Assembly: GCF_020907405.1 (NCBI RefSeq)
Contig: NZ_JAJJOE010000017.1
Coordinates: 1 to 64,000, forward strand
DNA length: 64,000 bases
Source of the DNA: Arthrobacter sp. zg-Y769
GTDB lineage: Bacteria; Actinomycetota; Actinomycetes; Actinomycetales; Micrococcaceae
Reading direction: 5' to 3'
Every line of letters begins with the position of its first letter. Within the stretch, counting starts at the first letter, position 1. Below are positions 56,381-64,000 of the stretch, piece by piece. The position numbers were made by a program, and so were the translations under genes. Under the pieces are notes generated by a model. The model was given only the letters and a program-made list of their open reading frames with translations, made no database searches and was not told where the DNA came from.

Positions 56381-59300
56381 TCATTTCGGGGCAATAACCA
56401 GCAGCAGGTCTCCGCCCTGGACCTGTTCCACCCGGGAGATGGCGACCCGTTCCACGGTTCCGGCGATCGGTGCGGTGATGGAGGCCTCCATCTTCATCGC
56501 TTCGATCGTGGCGACGGTCTCTCCGGCGGCAACCTCTGCCCCCTCCTTGGCGGTGACGGTGACGGCACCGGCAAACGGAGCCGCAACGTGCCCGGGTTCG
56601 GTCGGATCCGCCCTTTCCGCCGACTTGGTGGTGCTTTCGATGCTGCGGTCCCGGACCGAGACCGGCCGCATCTGCCCGTTCAGGGTGGTCATTACCGTCC
56701 GCATGCCCTTTTCATCCGGCTCGGACACCGCATCCAGGGCAGCGATCAGCTTCACGCCCTTTTCGAGTTCAATGACGTGTTCTTCCCCGCGGCGCAGTCC
56801 GTACAAGTAGTCACGGGTTTCGAGTACCGAGACGTCACCGTAGGTTTCCCGGACGGTCGCGAATTCCTTGGCGGGGCCGGCGAAGAGCAGCCGGTTCAGG
56901 GTTTCCTGCCGGGTGGCGGAATCCGCATGCAGGCCGGCCTTGTCCACTTCGGACAGTTCGACGTCGCGGGCTTTGATCTTGCGGCCCTGCAGCGCCTTGG
57001 TCCGGAAGGGCTCCGGCCAGCCTCCGGGCGGGTCGCCGAGTTCACCGCTGAGGAAGCCGATCACCGAATCCGGGATGTCGTAGTCCTGCGGGTTTTCTTC
57101 GAAGTCCTCCGGGGAGACATTGGAGCCGACGAGCTGGAGGGCGAGGTCGCCTACGACCTTCGACGACGGCGTGACCTTCACCAGGCGGCCCAGGATCCGG
57201 TCCGCGGCGGTGTACATGTCCTCGATGGCTTCGAAACGCTCCCCCAGGCCCAGTGCGATGGCCTGCTGGCGCAGATTGGAAAGCTGGCCGCCGGGGATTT
57301 CGTGCCGGTAGACACGGCCGGTGGGACCGGCCAGCCCTGATTCGAACGGTGCGTACACACGCCGCACAGCCTCCCAGTAGGGCTCCAACGCCCCCACGGC
57401 GTCCAGGCTGATCCCGGTATCCCGTTCGGTGTTGGTCAGCGCAGCGACCAGCGAGGACATAGACGGCTGGCTGGTGGTACCGGCCAACGGTGCACTGGCT
57501 ACGTCCACTGCGTCCACTCCCGCCTCGGCAGCGGCCAGCAGGGTCGCCAGCTGACCGCCCGCGGTGTCATGCGTGTGCAGGTGGACGGGCAGGTCGAAGC
57601 GCTCCCGCAGCGCGGCAACCAGCTTGGCAGCCGCCGTGGGCCTCAGCAGGCCGGCCATGTCCTTGATGGCCAGGATGTGGGCTCCGGCGTCCACCATCTT
57701 CTGCGCCAGCTCCAGGTAGTAGTCCAGCGTGTAGAGATCCTCTTTCGGATTGAGCATGTCGCCGGTGTAACAGAGGGCCACTTCAGCCACGGCGGTGCCC
57801 GTCCTGCGGACGGCCCGGATGGCCGGCTCCATCTGCGAAACATCGTTCAGCGCGTCGAAGATGCGGAAGATATCGACGCCGGTGGACGCGGCTTCCTCCA
57901 CAAAGGCCTCGGTGACTTCGGTGGGGTACGGCGTGTAGCCCACGGTGTTCCGTCCGCGGAGCAGCATCTGAATGCAGACATTGGGCAGCTGGTGCCGGAG
58001 GGCGGCGAGCCGCTCCCACGGGTCTTCGCCCAGGAATCGCAGGGCGACGTCGTAGGTGGCACCGCCCCAGGCCTCCACGGAGAGCAGTTCCGGCGTCAGT
58101 GCTGCCACCGCCGGTGCGGCTGCGGTTAGGTCCCTGGTCCGGACCCGGGTAGCCAGCAGGGACTGGTGGGCGTCGCGGAAGGTCGTGTCGGTGACGGCCA
58201 GTTCGGTGCGCTGCCGCAGGTCGGCGGCGAAGCCCTCCGGGCCGAGTTCCAGCAGCCGCTGCCGCGAGCCCGGCGCGACTTCGGGAAGGCCGGCGGGAAG
58301 CTTCTCGGCCGGGTCAATGTGCGCGACGGGATCGCCGTAGGGCTTATTGACGGTGACATCGGCCAGCCAGTTGAGCAGCTTCGTACCGCGGTCAGCGGAG
58401 CCGCGGGCATTGAGCAGCTCGGGGCGCTCCTCGATAAACGAGGTGGCTACGTCGCCGGCAACGAAGTCCGGATCGTCAAGGACGGCCTGCAGGAAGGAAA
58501 TATTGGTGGCGACGCCGCGGATGCGGAACTCGGCCAGCGCCCGGCGGGCACGGTTGACTGCTATCGGATACGTCCGCCCGCGGCAGGTCAGCTTGACGAG
58601 CAGAGAGTCAAAGTGCGGACTGATTTCGGCACCTGCGTACACGGTGCCGCCGTCGAGCCGGACGCCCGCGCCGCCGGCGGAACGGTAGGCGGTGATCCGC
58701 CCGACGTCGGGCCGGAAGCCGTTCGCCGGGTCCTCGGTGGTGATGCGGCACTGGAGGGCGGCGCCGCGGATCTGCAGTTCATCCTGCTGCAGGCCCAGGT
58801 CCGCCAGGGTCTCTCCGGCTGCGATCCGCAGCTGGGACTGGACAATGTCGACGTCGGTGATCTCCTCGGTGACGGTGTGTTCCACCTGGACACGGGGGTT
58901 CATCTCAATGAAGACGTGCTGGCCGGCGCGTTCGCCGACCGTGTCCACGAGGAACTCCACGGTTCCCGCGTTGACGTAGTTCAGGGCTTTCGCAAACTTC
59001 ACCGCGTCCCGGTACAGGGCCTGGCGGATGTTCTCGTCCAGGTTGGGCGCCGGCGCTATTTCCACTACCTTCTGGTGGCGGCGCTGCAGCGAGCAGTCCC
59101 GTTCGAACAGGTGCACGATGTTGCCTTCGGCGTCAGCCAGGATCTGCACCTCGATGTGCCGCGGACGCAGAACCGCCTGTTCCAGGAACACGGTGGCATC
59201 ACCAAACGCCGTTTCGGCCTCCCGCATGGCCGCCTGCAGCGCTTCGGGCAGCTTGTCCGCGGTGTCGACCCGCCGCATGCCGCGGCCGCCGCCGCCGGCA

Positions 59301-59779
59301 ACGGCCTTGACGAAGATGGGGAAGCCAATGTCCTCCGCCTCGCTGAGCAGCTTTTCGACGTCGGCGCTCGGCTCGGTGGAGCGCAGTACCGGGATGCCTG
59401 CCTTCCGGGCCGCGTTCAGGGCGTGGACCTTGTGGCCGGCCAGTTCAAGGATGTCCGCCGCTGGACCCACGAAGGCGATGCCGGCGTCGGCCGCAGCCCG
59501 CGCCAGGTTCGCGTTTTCGGAAAGGAATCCGTAACCGGGGTAGATGGCGTCACAGCCGGATTCCTTGGCTACCCGGATAATCTCGTCCACGTCCAGATAC
59601 GCCCGGACCGGATGTCCCTCTTCCCCGATCAGGTAGGCCTCGTCGGCCTTCTGACGGTGGATGGAATTCCGGTCCTCATGGGGAAAGACGGCCACGGTCT
59701 TGGCGCCTAGTTCATAGGCGGCGCGGAAGGCGCGAATGGCGATCTCGCCCCGGTTCGCTACCAAAATCTTCGAGAACAT
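56381..59779 (-). CDS. pyc: Pyruvate carboxylase
   Basis: 1132 residues. Domain order: biotin carboxylase (FSKILVANRGEIAIRAFRA; KAVAGGGGRGMRRV; FIEMNPRVQVEHTVTEEITD, landmark MNPRVQVEHT), carboxyltransferase (TTFRDAHQSLLATRVRTRDL; AWGGATYDVALRFL; LAIKDMAGLLRPTAA), allosteric linker, and biotin carrier with EAMKMEASI (biotinyl-Lys near 1096). It makes oxaloacetate from pyruvate and bicarbonate. It lacks a nearby BirA. A very stable hairpin lies ~92 bp upstream. Confidence 0.98.
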   Translation of the reverse strand: MFSKILVANRGEIAIRAFRAAYELGAKTVAVFPHEDRNSIHRQKADEAYLIGEEGHPVRAYLDVDEIIRVAKESGCDAIYPGYGFLSENANLARAAADAGIAFVGPAADILELAGHKVHALNAARKAGIPVLRSTEPSADVEKLLSEAEDIGFPIFVKAVAGGGGRGMRRVDTADKLPEALQAAMREAETAFGDATVFLEQAVLRPRHIEVQILADAEGNIVHLFERDCSLQRRHQKVVEIAPAPNLDENIRQALYRDAVKFAKALNYVNAGTVEFLVDTVGERAGQHVFIEMNPRVQVEHTVTEEITDVDIVQSQLRIAAGETLADLGLQQDELQIRGAALQCRITTEDPANGFRPDVGRITAYRSAGGAGVRLDGGTVYAGAEISPHFDSLLVKLTCRGRTYPIAVNRARRALAEFRIRGVATNISFLQAVLDDPDFVAGDVATSFIEERPELLNARGSADRGTKLLNWLADVTVNKPYGDPVAHIDPAEKLPAGLPEVAPGSRQRLLELGPEGFAADLRQRTELAVTDTTFRDAHQSLLATRVRTRDLTAAAPAVAALTPELLSVEAWGGATYDVALRFLGEDPWERLAALRHQLPNVCIQMLLRGRNTVGYTPYPTEVTEAFVEEAASTGVDIFRIFDALNDVSQMEPAIRAVRRTGTAVAEVALCYTGDMLNPKEDLYTLDYYLELAQKMVDAGAHILAIKDMAGLLRPTAAAKLVAALRERFDLPVHLHTHDTAGGQLATLLAAAEAGVDAVDVASAPLAGTTSQPSMSSLVAALTNTERDTGISLDAVGALEPYWEAVRRVYAPFESGLAGPTGRVYRHEIPGGQLSNLRQQAIALGLGERFEAIEDMYTAADRILGRLVKVTPSSKVVGDLALQLVGSNVSPEDFEENPQDYDIPDSVIGFLSGELGDPPGGWPEPFRTKALQGRKIKARDVELSEVDKAGLHADSATRQETLNRLLFAGPAKEFATVRETYGDVSVLETRDYLYGLRRGEEHVIELEKGVKLIAALDAVSEPDEKGMRTVMTTLNGQMRPVSVRDRSIESTTKSAERADPTEPGHVAAPFAGAVTVTAKEGAEVAAGETVATIEAMKMEASITAPIAGTVERVAISRVEQVQGGDLLLVIAPK

Positions 59780-59870
59780 GGGTCTCCTGGATCAATTGCG
59801 GATGGGGCACCCGGACAGATACCGCCATTATTTACCCACGGCAGAAGAGGCAAGCCCCAAGCCGTACCGG

Positions 59871-59901
59871 GACCCCGCCGGGGGCGGACCCCGGCGGGGT
59901 C
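59871..59901. other. Strong hairpin upstream of pyc
   Basis: A perfect 13-bp inverted repeat (GACCCCGCCGGGG / CCCCGGCGGGGTC) with a five-base loop in the 257-bp divergent region between pyc and parA. There is no T-run on either side. It may be a leader structure or a protein site. The remaining part of the region shows no gene. Confidence 0.6.
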
Positions 59902-60036
59902 GTGTTGGACATCACACTTGCACCAGTCTAATCGCCACCCCTGCAAAAGCCCGCTGCCAAGGTAACGGGTGTGCGTCACATAGAATGAGTCTGCAGCGTC
60001 CAGTGATCCCTAGACACGTTAGGTTTTGGTCAACAA

Positions 60037-60879
60037 GTGCAAGTAGTGAGCATCAGCAGCCTGAAGGGCGGCGTCGGCAAGACCTCCGTCACCCTGGGTC
60101 TGGCATCCGCCGCGCTGGCCGCAGGCATTCCGACGCTCGTCGTGGACCTGGACCCGCATGCCGATGCCACCACCGGCCTGGGCGTAAGCGCAGGCAACCA
60201 GCTCGGAATCGGCGAGATGCTCCGGACCGCCCGCCGCGCGCAGATTTCGGATCACGTGGTTCCCAGCGGCTGGGTGGCTAACGCCCGCCGCCTTGCCAAG
60301 GATTCCGGCGGCAGGAAACCCGTACTTGATGTAGCCATGGGATCGGCCTACTCCGGCATCTACGACCGTCCGGATCTGGGCAAACGCGATCTTCGGCGCC
60401 TGACCAACCTGCTGTCGCGGGTCTCCGGGTACGGACTGGTCCTCATCGACTGCCCGCCGTCACTGAACGGCCTTACCCGCATGGCCTGGACCGCCAGCAA
60501 CCGCGTGCTGCTGGTTGCCGAGCCCGGACTGTTCTCGGTGGCCGGCACCGAACGGACCATGCGCGCCCTCGAGCTCTTCCGCGAAGAATTCGCCCCCAAT
60601 CTGGCACCTGCAGGCATCATCGCCAACCGGGTGCGCCCCAGCTCCAACGAGCACGTCTTCCGGCTTGCCGAAATGAGGCAGATGTTCGGCGAACTCCTGC
60701 TGAGTCCCACCATTGCGGAGCAGGCGAACTGGCAGCAGATCCAGGGCGCCGCCCACTCGGTGCACCACTGGCCCGGCGAATCCGCCAAGCAGGCCGCCGG
60801 AACCTTTGATGCCCTGATGAAGAACCTGACCGATTCCGGCAGCGTGCGTAACCGCGTGATGCGGCGGCCGGTGGCATAA
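60037..60879 (+). CDS. ParA/Soj-family ATPase (orphan)
   Basis: 280 residues from a GTG at 60037. The deviant Walker A is SSLKGGVGKTSVTLGLA, Walker A' DLDPHADATTGLG, Walker B YGLVLIDCPPSL. No parB or parS-like neighbour is present, and the protein lacks the N-terminal HTH of plasmid ParAs, so it is a small chromosomal ParA-like ATPase, perhaps positioning a cargo. Conservation next to the MerR–nuclease–FtsR–GarA cluster is known in Micrococcaceae-like genomes (family knowledge). Confidence 0.93.
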   Translation: MQVVSISSLKGGVGKTSVTLGLASAALAAGIPTLVVDLDPHADATTGLGVSAGNQLGIGEMLRTARRAQISDHVVPSGWVANARRLAKDSGGRKPVLDVAMGSAYSGIYDRPDLGKRDLRRLTNLLSRVSGYGLVLIDCPPSLNGLTRMAWTASNRVLLVAEPGLFSVAGTERTMRALELFREEFAPNLAPAGIIANRVRPSSNEHVFRLAEMRQMFGELLLSPTIAEQANWQQIQGAAHSVHHWPGESAKQAAGTFDALMKNLTDSGSVRNRVMRRPVA

Positions 60880-60910
60880 CCCCGGTCGGCAGCCGGGCAG
60901 CCGGACAGAT

Positions 60911-60948
60911 AAAAGGAAGGGCATCCCCGCGGGGATGCCCTTCCTTTT
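60911..60948. terminator. Bidirectional terminator after parA and the MerR gene
   Basis: A perfect 38-bp palindrome: each half begins or ends with AAAAGGAAGGGCATCCCC-type arms, ending in TTCCTTTT. It serves both convergent genes. Confidence 0.93.
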
Positions 60949-60958
60949 GAAGCGTGCA

Positions 60959-61546
60959 CTAGCTGATTTTGCGGGCGACGCGACGCTGGCTCAGTTCATC
61001 CCCCGGAAAGTCCTGCTCGTTGACGTGCTCACTGGGCAACTGCGCAAGACTTCCCTCAACCTCTCGCCATACCCGGCCGACGGCGATGCCGAAGACTCCC
61101 TGGCCGCCCTGCACCAGGTCGATGACCTCGTCGGCGGAAGTGCACTCGTAGACACTGGCACCGTCGCTCATCAGGGTGATCTGCGCCAGGTCCTCGACGC
61201 CGCGTTCCCGCAGGTGCTCAACGGCGGTGCGGATCTGCTGGAGCGATACACCGGTGTCCAGCAGACGCTTGACGACCTTTAGTACCAGGATGTCCCGGAA
61301 GCCATAGAGGCGCTGCGTGCCGGAACCGGCCGCACCGCGTACGGCGGGTTCCACCAGCCCGGTGCGTGCCCAGTAATCCAGCTGACGGTAAGTTATCCCT
61401 GCAGCCTTGCAGGCAGTGGGGCCACGGTAACCTGCGTCTTCGTCGAGAAGCGGCAGATCCTCGGTGAACAGCAAGCCCTGGGCGCTGTGGGAAGGGATGC
61501 TCCCCGGTGCCACGGCGTGTTCGCCGGCATCGCCTTTCGGACTCAC
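60959..61546 (-). CDS. MerR-family regulator (Rv1830-like)
   Basis: 195 residues. A ~35-residue leader precedes a MerR winged helix: GPTACKAAGITYRQLDYWARTGLVEPAVR and GTQRLYGFRDILVLKVVKRLLDTGVSLQQIRTAVEHL (landmarks YRQLDYWARTGLV and LVLKVVKRLLDTGVS). The C-terminal part (ASVYECTSADEVIDLVQGGQGVFGIAVGRV) matches the actinobacterial Rv1830 family, in M. tuberculosis linked to antibiotic tolerance and growth. It lies 191 bp downstream of the nuclease gene. Confidence 0.92.
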   Translation of the reverse strand: MSPKGDAGEHAVAPGSIPSHSAQGLLFTEDLPLLDEDAGYRGPTACKAAGITYRQLDYWARTGLVEPAVRGAAGSGTQRLYGFRDILVLKVVKRLLDTGVSLQQIRTAVEHLRERGVEDLAQITLMSDGASVYECTSADEVIDLVQGGQGVFGIAVGRVWREVEGSLAQLPSEHVNEQDFPGDELSQRRVARKIS

Positions 61547-61737
61547 GTGTGCCTCCTAGTAACGGTTCCCTGGGGGTCGGCACGGGCCGGAGCTGTCAGG
61601 GCTTCTTCAGTGTGCCCCGAGAACTCCCCCGGTGCAATGGGAACTCTATTCTTCGACGTTAGAACCGTCGGGCACCAAGGTCAAAGATGCCGGGTACTTT
61701 TTCGCAGGCGTGTCGGAGGCACCTGCGTAAATGACGG

Positions 61738-62232
61738 TCAGCGCTCGAAGTCTTCGGGCTCGACGTCGGCCAGGAACTCCCGGAACTGACGCATCTCCTG
61801 CTCCGCGTTGTCCTGCTCTTCCTCGTTGTCGGGGTCGGCGTCTGCAATCCGGACGCCGGCCTCGTTGAGGACCTCATCCGCGCAGTAGATAGGGCACGGA
61901 ATCCGCAGGGCAACGGCAATGGCGTCGGAGGCACGGGAATTCACAGCTGTTCCGTCCTCGAAGACGATTTCCGCGTGGAACACGGTGTCTTCGACGGAGA
62001 TCAGCCGGACGAGGGTGACTTCCCGCTTCAGTGCATGGATCAGGTTCACCAGGAGGTCGTGCGTCATGGGACGCGGAGGGACAATCCCCTGCTGCACGAA
62101 GGCAATTGCACTGGCTTCCGGGGCGCCGATCCAGATAGGCAGGTGCCGTTCACCGTTGATTTCCTTGAGCAGGACCAGCGGCTGATTGGACGGGAGCTCT
62201 ATCCGCACGCCAACAACTTCGACTTCCTGCAT
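61738..62232 (-). CDS. Bifunctional nuclease-family protein (DUF151)
   Basis: 164 residues. Motifs of the BFN/DUF151 family: EVVGVRIELPSNQPLVLLKE, RHLPIWIGAPEASAIAFVQQG, RPMTHDLLVNLIHALK, and FHAEIVFEDGTAVNSRASDAIAVALRIPCPIYCADEVLNEAG (landmark SRASDAIAVALRI). The acidic tail (DADPDNEEEQDNAEQE) is typical. Plant and thermophile members have DNase/RNase activity; the bacterial role is unproven. It starts 1 bp after the FtsR gene ends. Confidence 0.93.
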   Translation of the reverse strand: MQEVEVVGVRIELPSNQPLVLLKEINGERHLPIWIGAPEASAIAFVQQGIVPPRPMTHDLLVNLIHALKREVTLVRLISVEDTVFHAEIVFEDGTAVNSRASDAIAVALRIPCPIYCADEVLNEAGVRIADADPDNEEEQDNAEQEMRQFREFLADVEPEDFER

Positions 62233-62233
62233 C

Positions 62234-62983
62234 TCAGCCCTCCATCCGTGCGATTTGTCCGTGCACCAAGGCGCTGTGCAGGCTCAGGCACAGATCGCTG
62301 ATCTCGCGGGCGGTCTCAGCTGCACGGGCCTTCGAAGCTACGTCGCGCCGGGACGCAACAGGGGCAACCACGCGTTCGACCAGTCCGAGTTCGCGGTCGG
62401 CGGCGGCACGGAAGGGACGCAGGTGACGCGGTTCGATGCCGTGCGCCTCGAGCTGCACGCAGGCCCTGGCAACCTTCAGCGCATGCTCGTCATAGGTTTC
62501 ATCGGCGCTGCTGATCAGTCCGTAGCTGGCCAGGCTGTGCACCAGTTCGGTGCTGGCTCCGGATTCCTGCACGAGTTCGTTGAACGTCAGGGTCCGGGCG
62601 TGGACGCGTGCCGAAAGCTCTCCGGCCAGCTGGTCCGAAACGACCCGCGGGGACAGGGACATACCGCCGGGGAGGGACTCAGGCCGCTCTCCGCGGTCGA
62701 TCGCGTCCAGGTAGTCCTTGATGACCTTCAGGGGCAGGTACTGGTCGCGCTGCAGTGCGAGGACAAAACGGAGGCGTTCGACGTCGGCAGTACTGTACTT
62801 GCGGTAACCGGCGGCCGTACGCTGCGGCGTCACCAACCCTTTTTCCTCGAGGAAACGGATCTTGGACGCACTGATGGCGGGGAAATCGGCGCTTAGCTCG
62901 CTCAGGACCTCGCCGATATTCAGCACCCTGCCGCGCAGCCGTTCCGGTCCGGTGGTGCGCCTGACGGACTGTGATGCTGACAT
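62234..62983 (-). CDS. ftsR: MerR-family division regulator FtsR
   Basis: 249 residues from the ATG at 62983 (MSASQSVRRTTGPERLRG). The N-terminal MerR domain has LNIGEVLSELSADFPAISASKIRFLEEKGLVTPQRTAAGYRKY, landmarks FPAISASKIRFLEEKGLV and GYRKYS. The long C-terminal effector region (~110–249) is that of Rv1828/Cg1631. In Corynebacterium, FtsR activates ftsZ. The ftsZ promoter in this window has dyad sites that are candidates for this protein (inference). It precedes the nuclease gene in the same operon. Confidence 0.92.
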   Translation of the reverse strand: MSASQSVRRTTGPERLRGRVLNIGEVLSELSADFPAISASKIRFLEEKGLVTPQRTAAGYRKYSTADVERLRFVLALQRDQYLPLKVIKDYLDAIDRGERPESLPGGMSLSPRVVSDQLAGELSARVHARTLTFNELVQESGASTELVHSLASYGLISSADETYDEHALKVARACVQLEAHGIEPRHLRPFRAAADRELGLVERVVAPVASRRDVASKARAAETAREISDLCLSLHSALVHGQIARMEG

Positions 62984-63020
62984 GTCTACTACCTTATCTG
63001 CCCTACGCCGGGGCCTGAGC

Positions 63021-63491
63021 CTAGTGTCCGGCAGATGCGGGGCGGGCGGCGTAGAAAGTGAGGCGGAATTTACCGATCTGCACTTCGCTGCCGGTGCGCA
63101 GCAACACGCTGTCCACGCGGTCATGGTTCACGTAAGTGCCGTTCAGGCTCATGGAGTCCACCACGCGGAATCCCTCGGGGGTGCGGCGGAACTCAACATG
63201 CTTGCGCGAAACGGTGACGTCATCCAGGAAAACGTCGGCATTGGGATGCCGGCCGGCGGTAGTGACGTCCTGGTCCAGCAAAAAGCGTGCACCGGCGTTC
63301 GGGCCGCTGTGGGCGATCAGCAGGGCTGACCGTGCGGGCAGCGCCGCGACGGCAGCCCGCTCGTCCGGGGTCAGCTTCGGCTCCACCGACGTGGAGTCGG
63401 ACATCGGTGGAAGACTGATGGATGTGGTGTCTTCCGCGCTGGGCGCCGGTCGGTTGCCCGCTCGTTCGGCGCTGTACTGCTCGCCCGCCAT
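63021..63491 (-). CDS. garA: FHA-domain regulator GarA/OdhI
   Basis: 156 residues from the ATG at 63491, preceded by GGGGAGG. The N-terminal EDTTSISLPPM segment corresponds to the phosphorylated ETT motif of GarA/OdhI. The FHA domain has AGRHPNADVFLDDVTVSRKHVEF and SMSLNGTYVNHDRVD. Unphosphorylated GarA inhibits 2-oxoglutarate dehydrogenase and glutamate dehydrogenase. Phosphorylation by Ser/Thr kinases (PknB/PknG classically) turns it off. It sits 37 bp upstream of ftsR. Confidence 0.95.
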   Translation of the reverse strand: MAGEQYSAERAGNRPAPSAEDTTSISLPPMSDSTSVEPKLTPDERAAVAALPARSALLIAHSGPNAGARFLLDQDVTTAGRHPNADVFLDDVTVSRKHVEFRRTPEGFRVVDSMSLNGTYVNHDRVDSVLLRTGSEVQIGKFRLTFYAARPASAGH

Positions 63492-63519
63492 GTGCAATTT
63501 CCTCCCCAAAAAGAAAACT

Positions 63520-63545
63520 GATCAGCCAAATTTATCTGGCTGATC
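63520..63545 (-). terminator. Terminator-like hairpin in the garA leader
   Basis: GATCAGCCA / TGGCTGATC with an 8-base loop. On the minus strand it is followed by AGTTTTCTTTTT and then, within 30 bp, the garA ribosome site. It could end the upstream surface-protein transcript or attenuate garA. Confidence 0.65.
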
Positions 63546-63740
63546 CGGTTCCGATGACTGTTTCTGCCTTACCTGCTGTCTCAGCCTACCCGTAACCGGG
63601 CCGGTACGGCACTGGTTTACGAGTACTACGTTCGACATGGGCGCGCCGAACAACAGGGTATGCGGGGCGGACGCCCCCTGGCCCGTCAACCTGAACCGCC
63701 CTTAAGCGGATGCCGACGGGGCCACTTACACGGCGGCAGA

Positions 63741-64000
63741 CTAGGCGCGGTGCCGCCGGGATAGAAGCAGAATGACCGTTCCGGCTGCGAGGAGTACGCC
63801 GGCGAGCCAGCCCAGTGGCGTACTGTCGGCTCCCGTGTCGGCCAACTCGCCGCGGCTCCTCCCGCCGAATGCACCGGCAGGAGGATTAAACGTCGGGCCT
63901 GCGTCCGGACCGGGAAGCGAGGGAGCCGGCGTAGAGGTACCGGTAGGCGTCGGGGTTGGCGTCGGCGTCGGGGTGGGCGTCGGGGTGGGCGTCGGGGTGG
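63741..64000 (-). CDS. C-terminus of an LAxTG cell-wall-anchored surface protein (partial)
   Basis: 86 complete codons; the gene enters from the right edge. The visible part is a Pro-Thr repeat (spacer), then STPAPSLPGPDAGPTFNPPAG, the sorting motif LADTG, a membrane segment (PLGWLAGVLLAAGTVILLLS) and the basic tail RRHRA. This is the tripartite cell-wall sorting signal. LAxTG variants are typical substrates of class E sortases in high-GC actinobacteria. The function of the missing N-terminus is unknown. Confidence 0.9.
   Translation of the reverse strand, partial: TPTPTPTPTPTPTPTPTPTGTSTPAPSLPGPDAGPTFNPPAGAFGGRSRGELADTGADSTPLGWLAGVLLAAGTVILLLSRRHRA
63944..64000. repeat. 12-bp repeats encoding Pro-Thr
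   Basis: Repeated units of GGGGTGGGCGTC (plus strand) that encode alternating Pro and Thr on the minus strand; they continue beyond the window edge. Likely a length-variable cell-wall spacer. Confidence 0.85.

Noticed and set aside
63686-63874. A 62-codon frame overlapping the surface-protein C-terminus
   Set aside because: It is out of frame with the LADTG sorting signal and shows no features.

Overview
The window is a gene-dense, high-GC chromosomal segment of an actinobacterium, most likely a Micrococcaceae member close to Arthrobacter. The evidence is a mycothione reductase, a Wag31/SepF/YggT division cluster, a GlnE–GlnA2 pair, a polyphosphate glucokinase, a GarA/FtsR/bifunctional-nuclease cluster, a PknL-type kinase in mycobacteria-like synteny (polyprenyl synthase – Rv2175c-like – PknL – AroG – acyltransferase – FadD15), a DUF222 protein at the left edge, and a MurE whose substrate motif lacks the arginine of meso-DAP enzymes (Arthrobacter-type lysine peptidoglycan). 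Nearly everything is core genome. I see no tRNA or rRNA, insertion sequence, phage, CRISPR array or toxin island.

Layout. 1–4.3 kb: a truncated DUF222/HNH-type gene, an SdpI-like membrane protein, a NUDIX hydrolase, and a polar amino-acid ABC transporter whose binding protein and permease are fused. 4.4–12.4 kb: nitrogen control (glnE, glnA2), pantothenate (panB), a 54-residue protein, methionine aminopeptidase, polyphosphate glucokinase and NrdR. 12.4–20.4 kb: a 457-bp structured intergenic region, hisD, dnaE, rluD-like, lspA and wag31. 20.5–39.6 kb: the complete division and cell-wall (dcw) cluster, transcribed leftward from mraZ to wag31. 39.9–45.6 kb: DUF3040 protein, DinB, a lipoprotein, a polyprenyl synthase, an Rv2175c-like regulator and a LysM lytic transglycosylase. 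45.6–56.4 kb: PknL kinase, class II DAHP synthase, acyltransferase, esterase, ROK glucokinase, acyl-CoA synthetase and mycothione reductase. 56.4–64 kb: pyruvate carboxylase, an orphan ParA, the MerR – bifunctional nuclease – FtsR – GarA cluster, and the C-terminus of an LAxTG-anchored surface protein.

How it fits together. Lipid II synthesis (MurC–F, MraY, MurG), its use (FtsW, FtsI) and division placement (FtsZ, SepF, Wag31, FtsQ, FtsL) sit in one block. MraZ is poised to control it through three GTGGRG repeats exactly 10 bp apart. A second control point lies in the 387-bp ftsQ–ftsZ gap, where two inverted repeats overlap a good promoter. The candidate trans-factor FtsR is encoded in the same window. 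PknL, its expected partner (Rv2175c-like) and GarA point to Ser/Thr phosphorylation linking envelope state to central nitrogen/carbon flux, alongside GlnE/GlnA2 and pyruvate carboxylase.

I found no convincing undescribed multi-gene system. The most interesting signals are non-coding: the ftsZ promoter palindromes, the nested hairpin between hisD and nrdR, the palindrome upstream of nrdR, the strong hairpin upstream of pyruvate carboxylase and the 10-bp repeats upstream of sepF.
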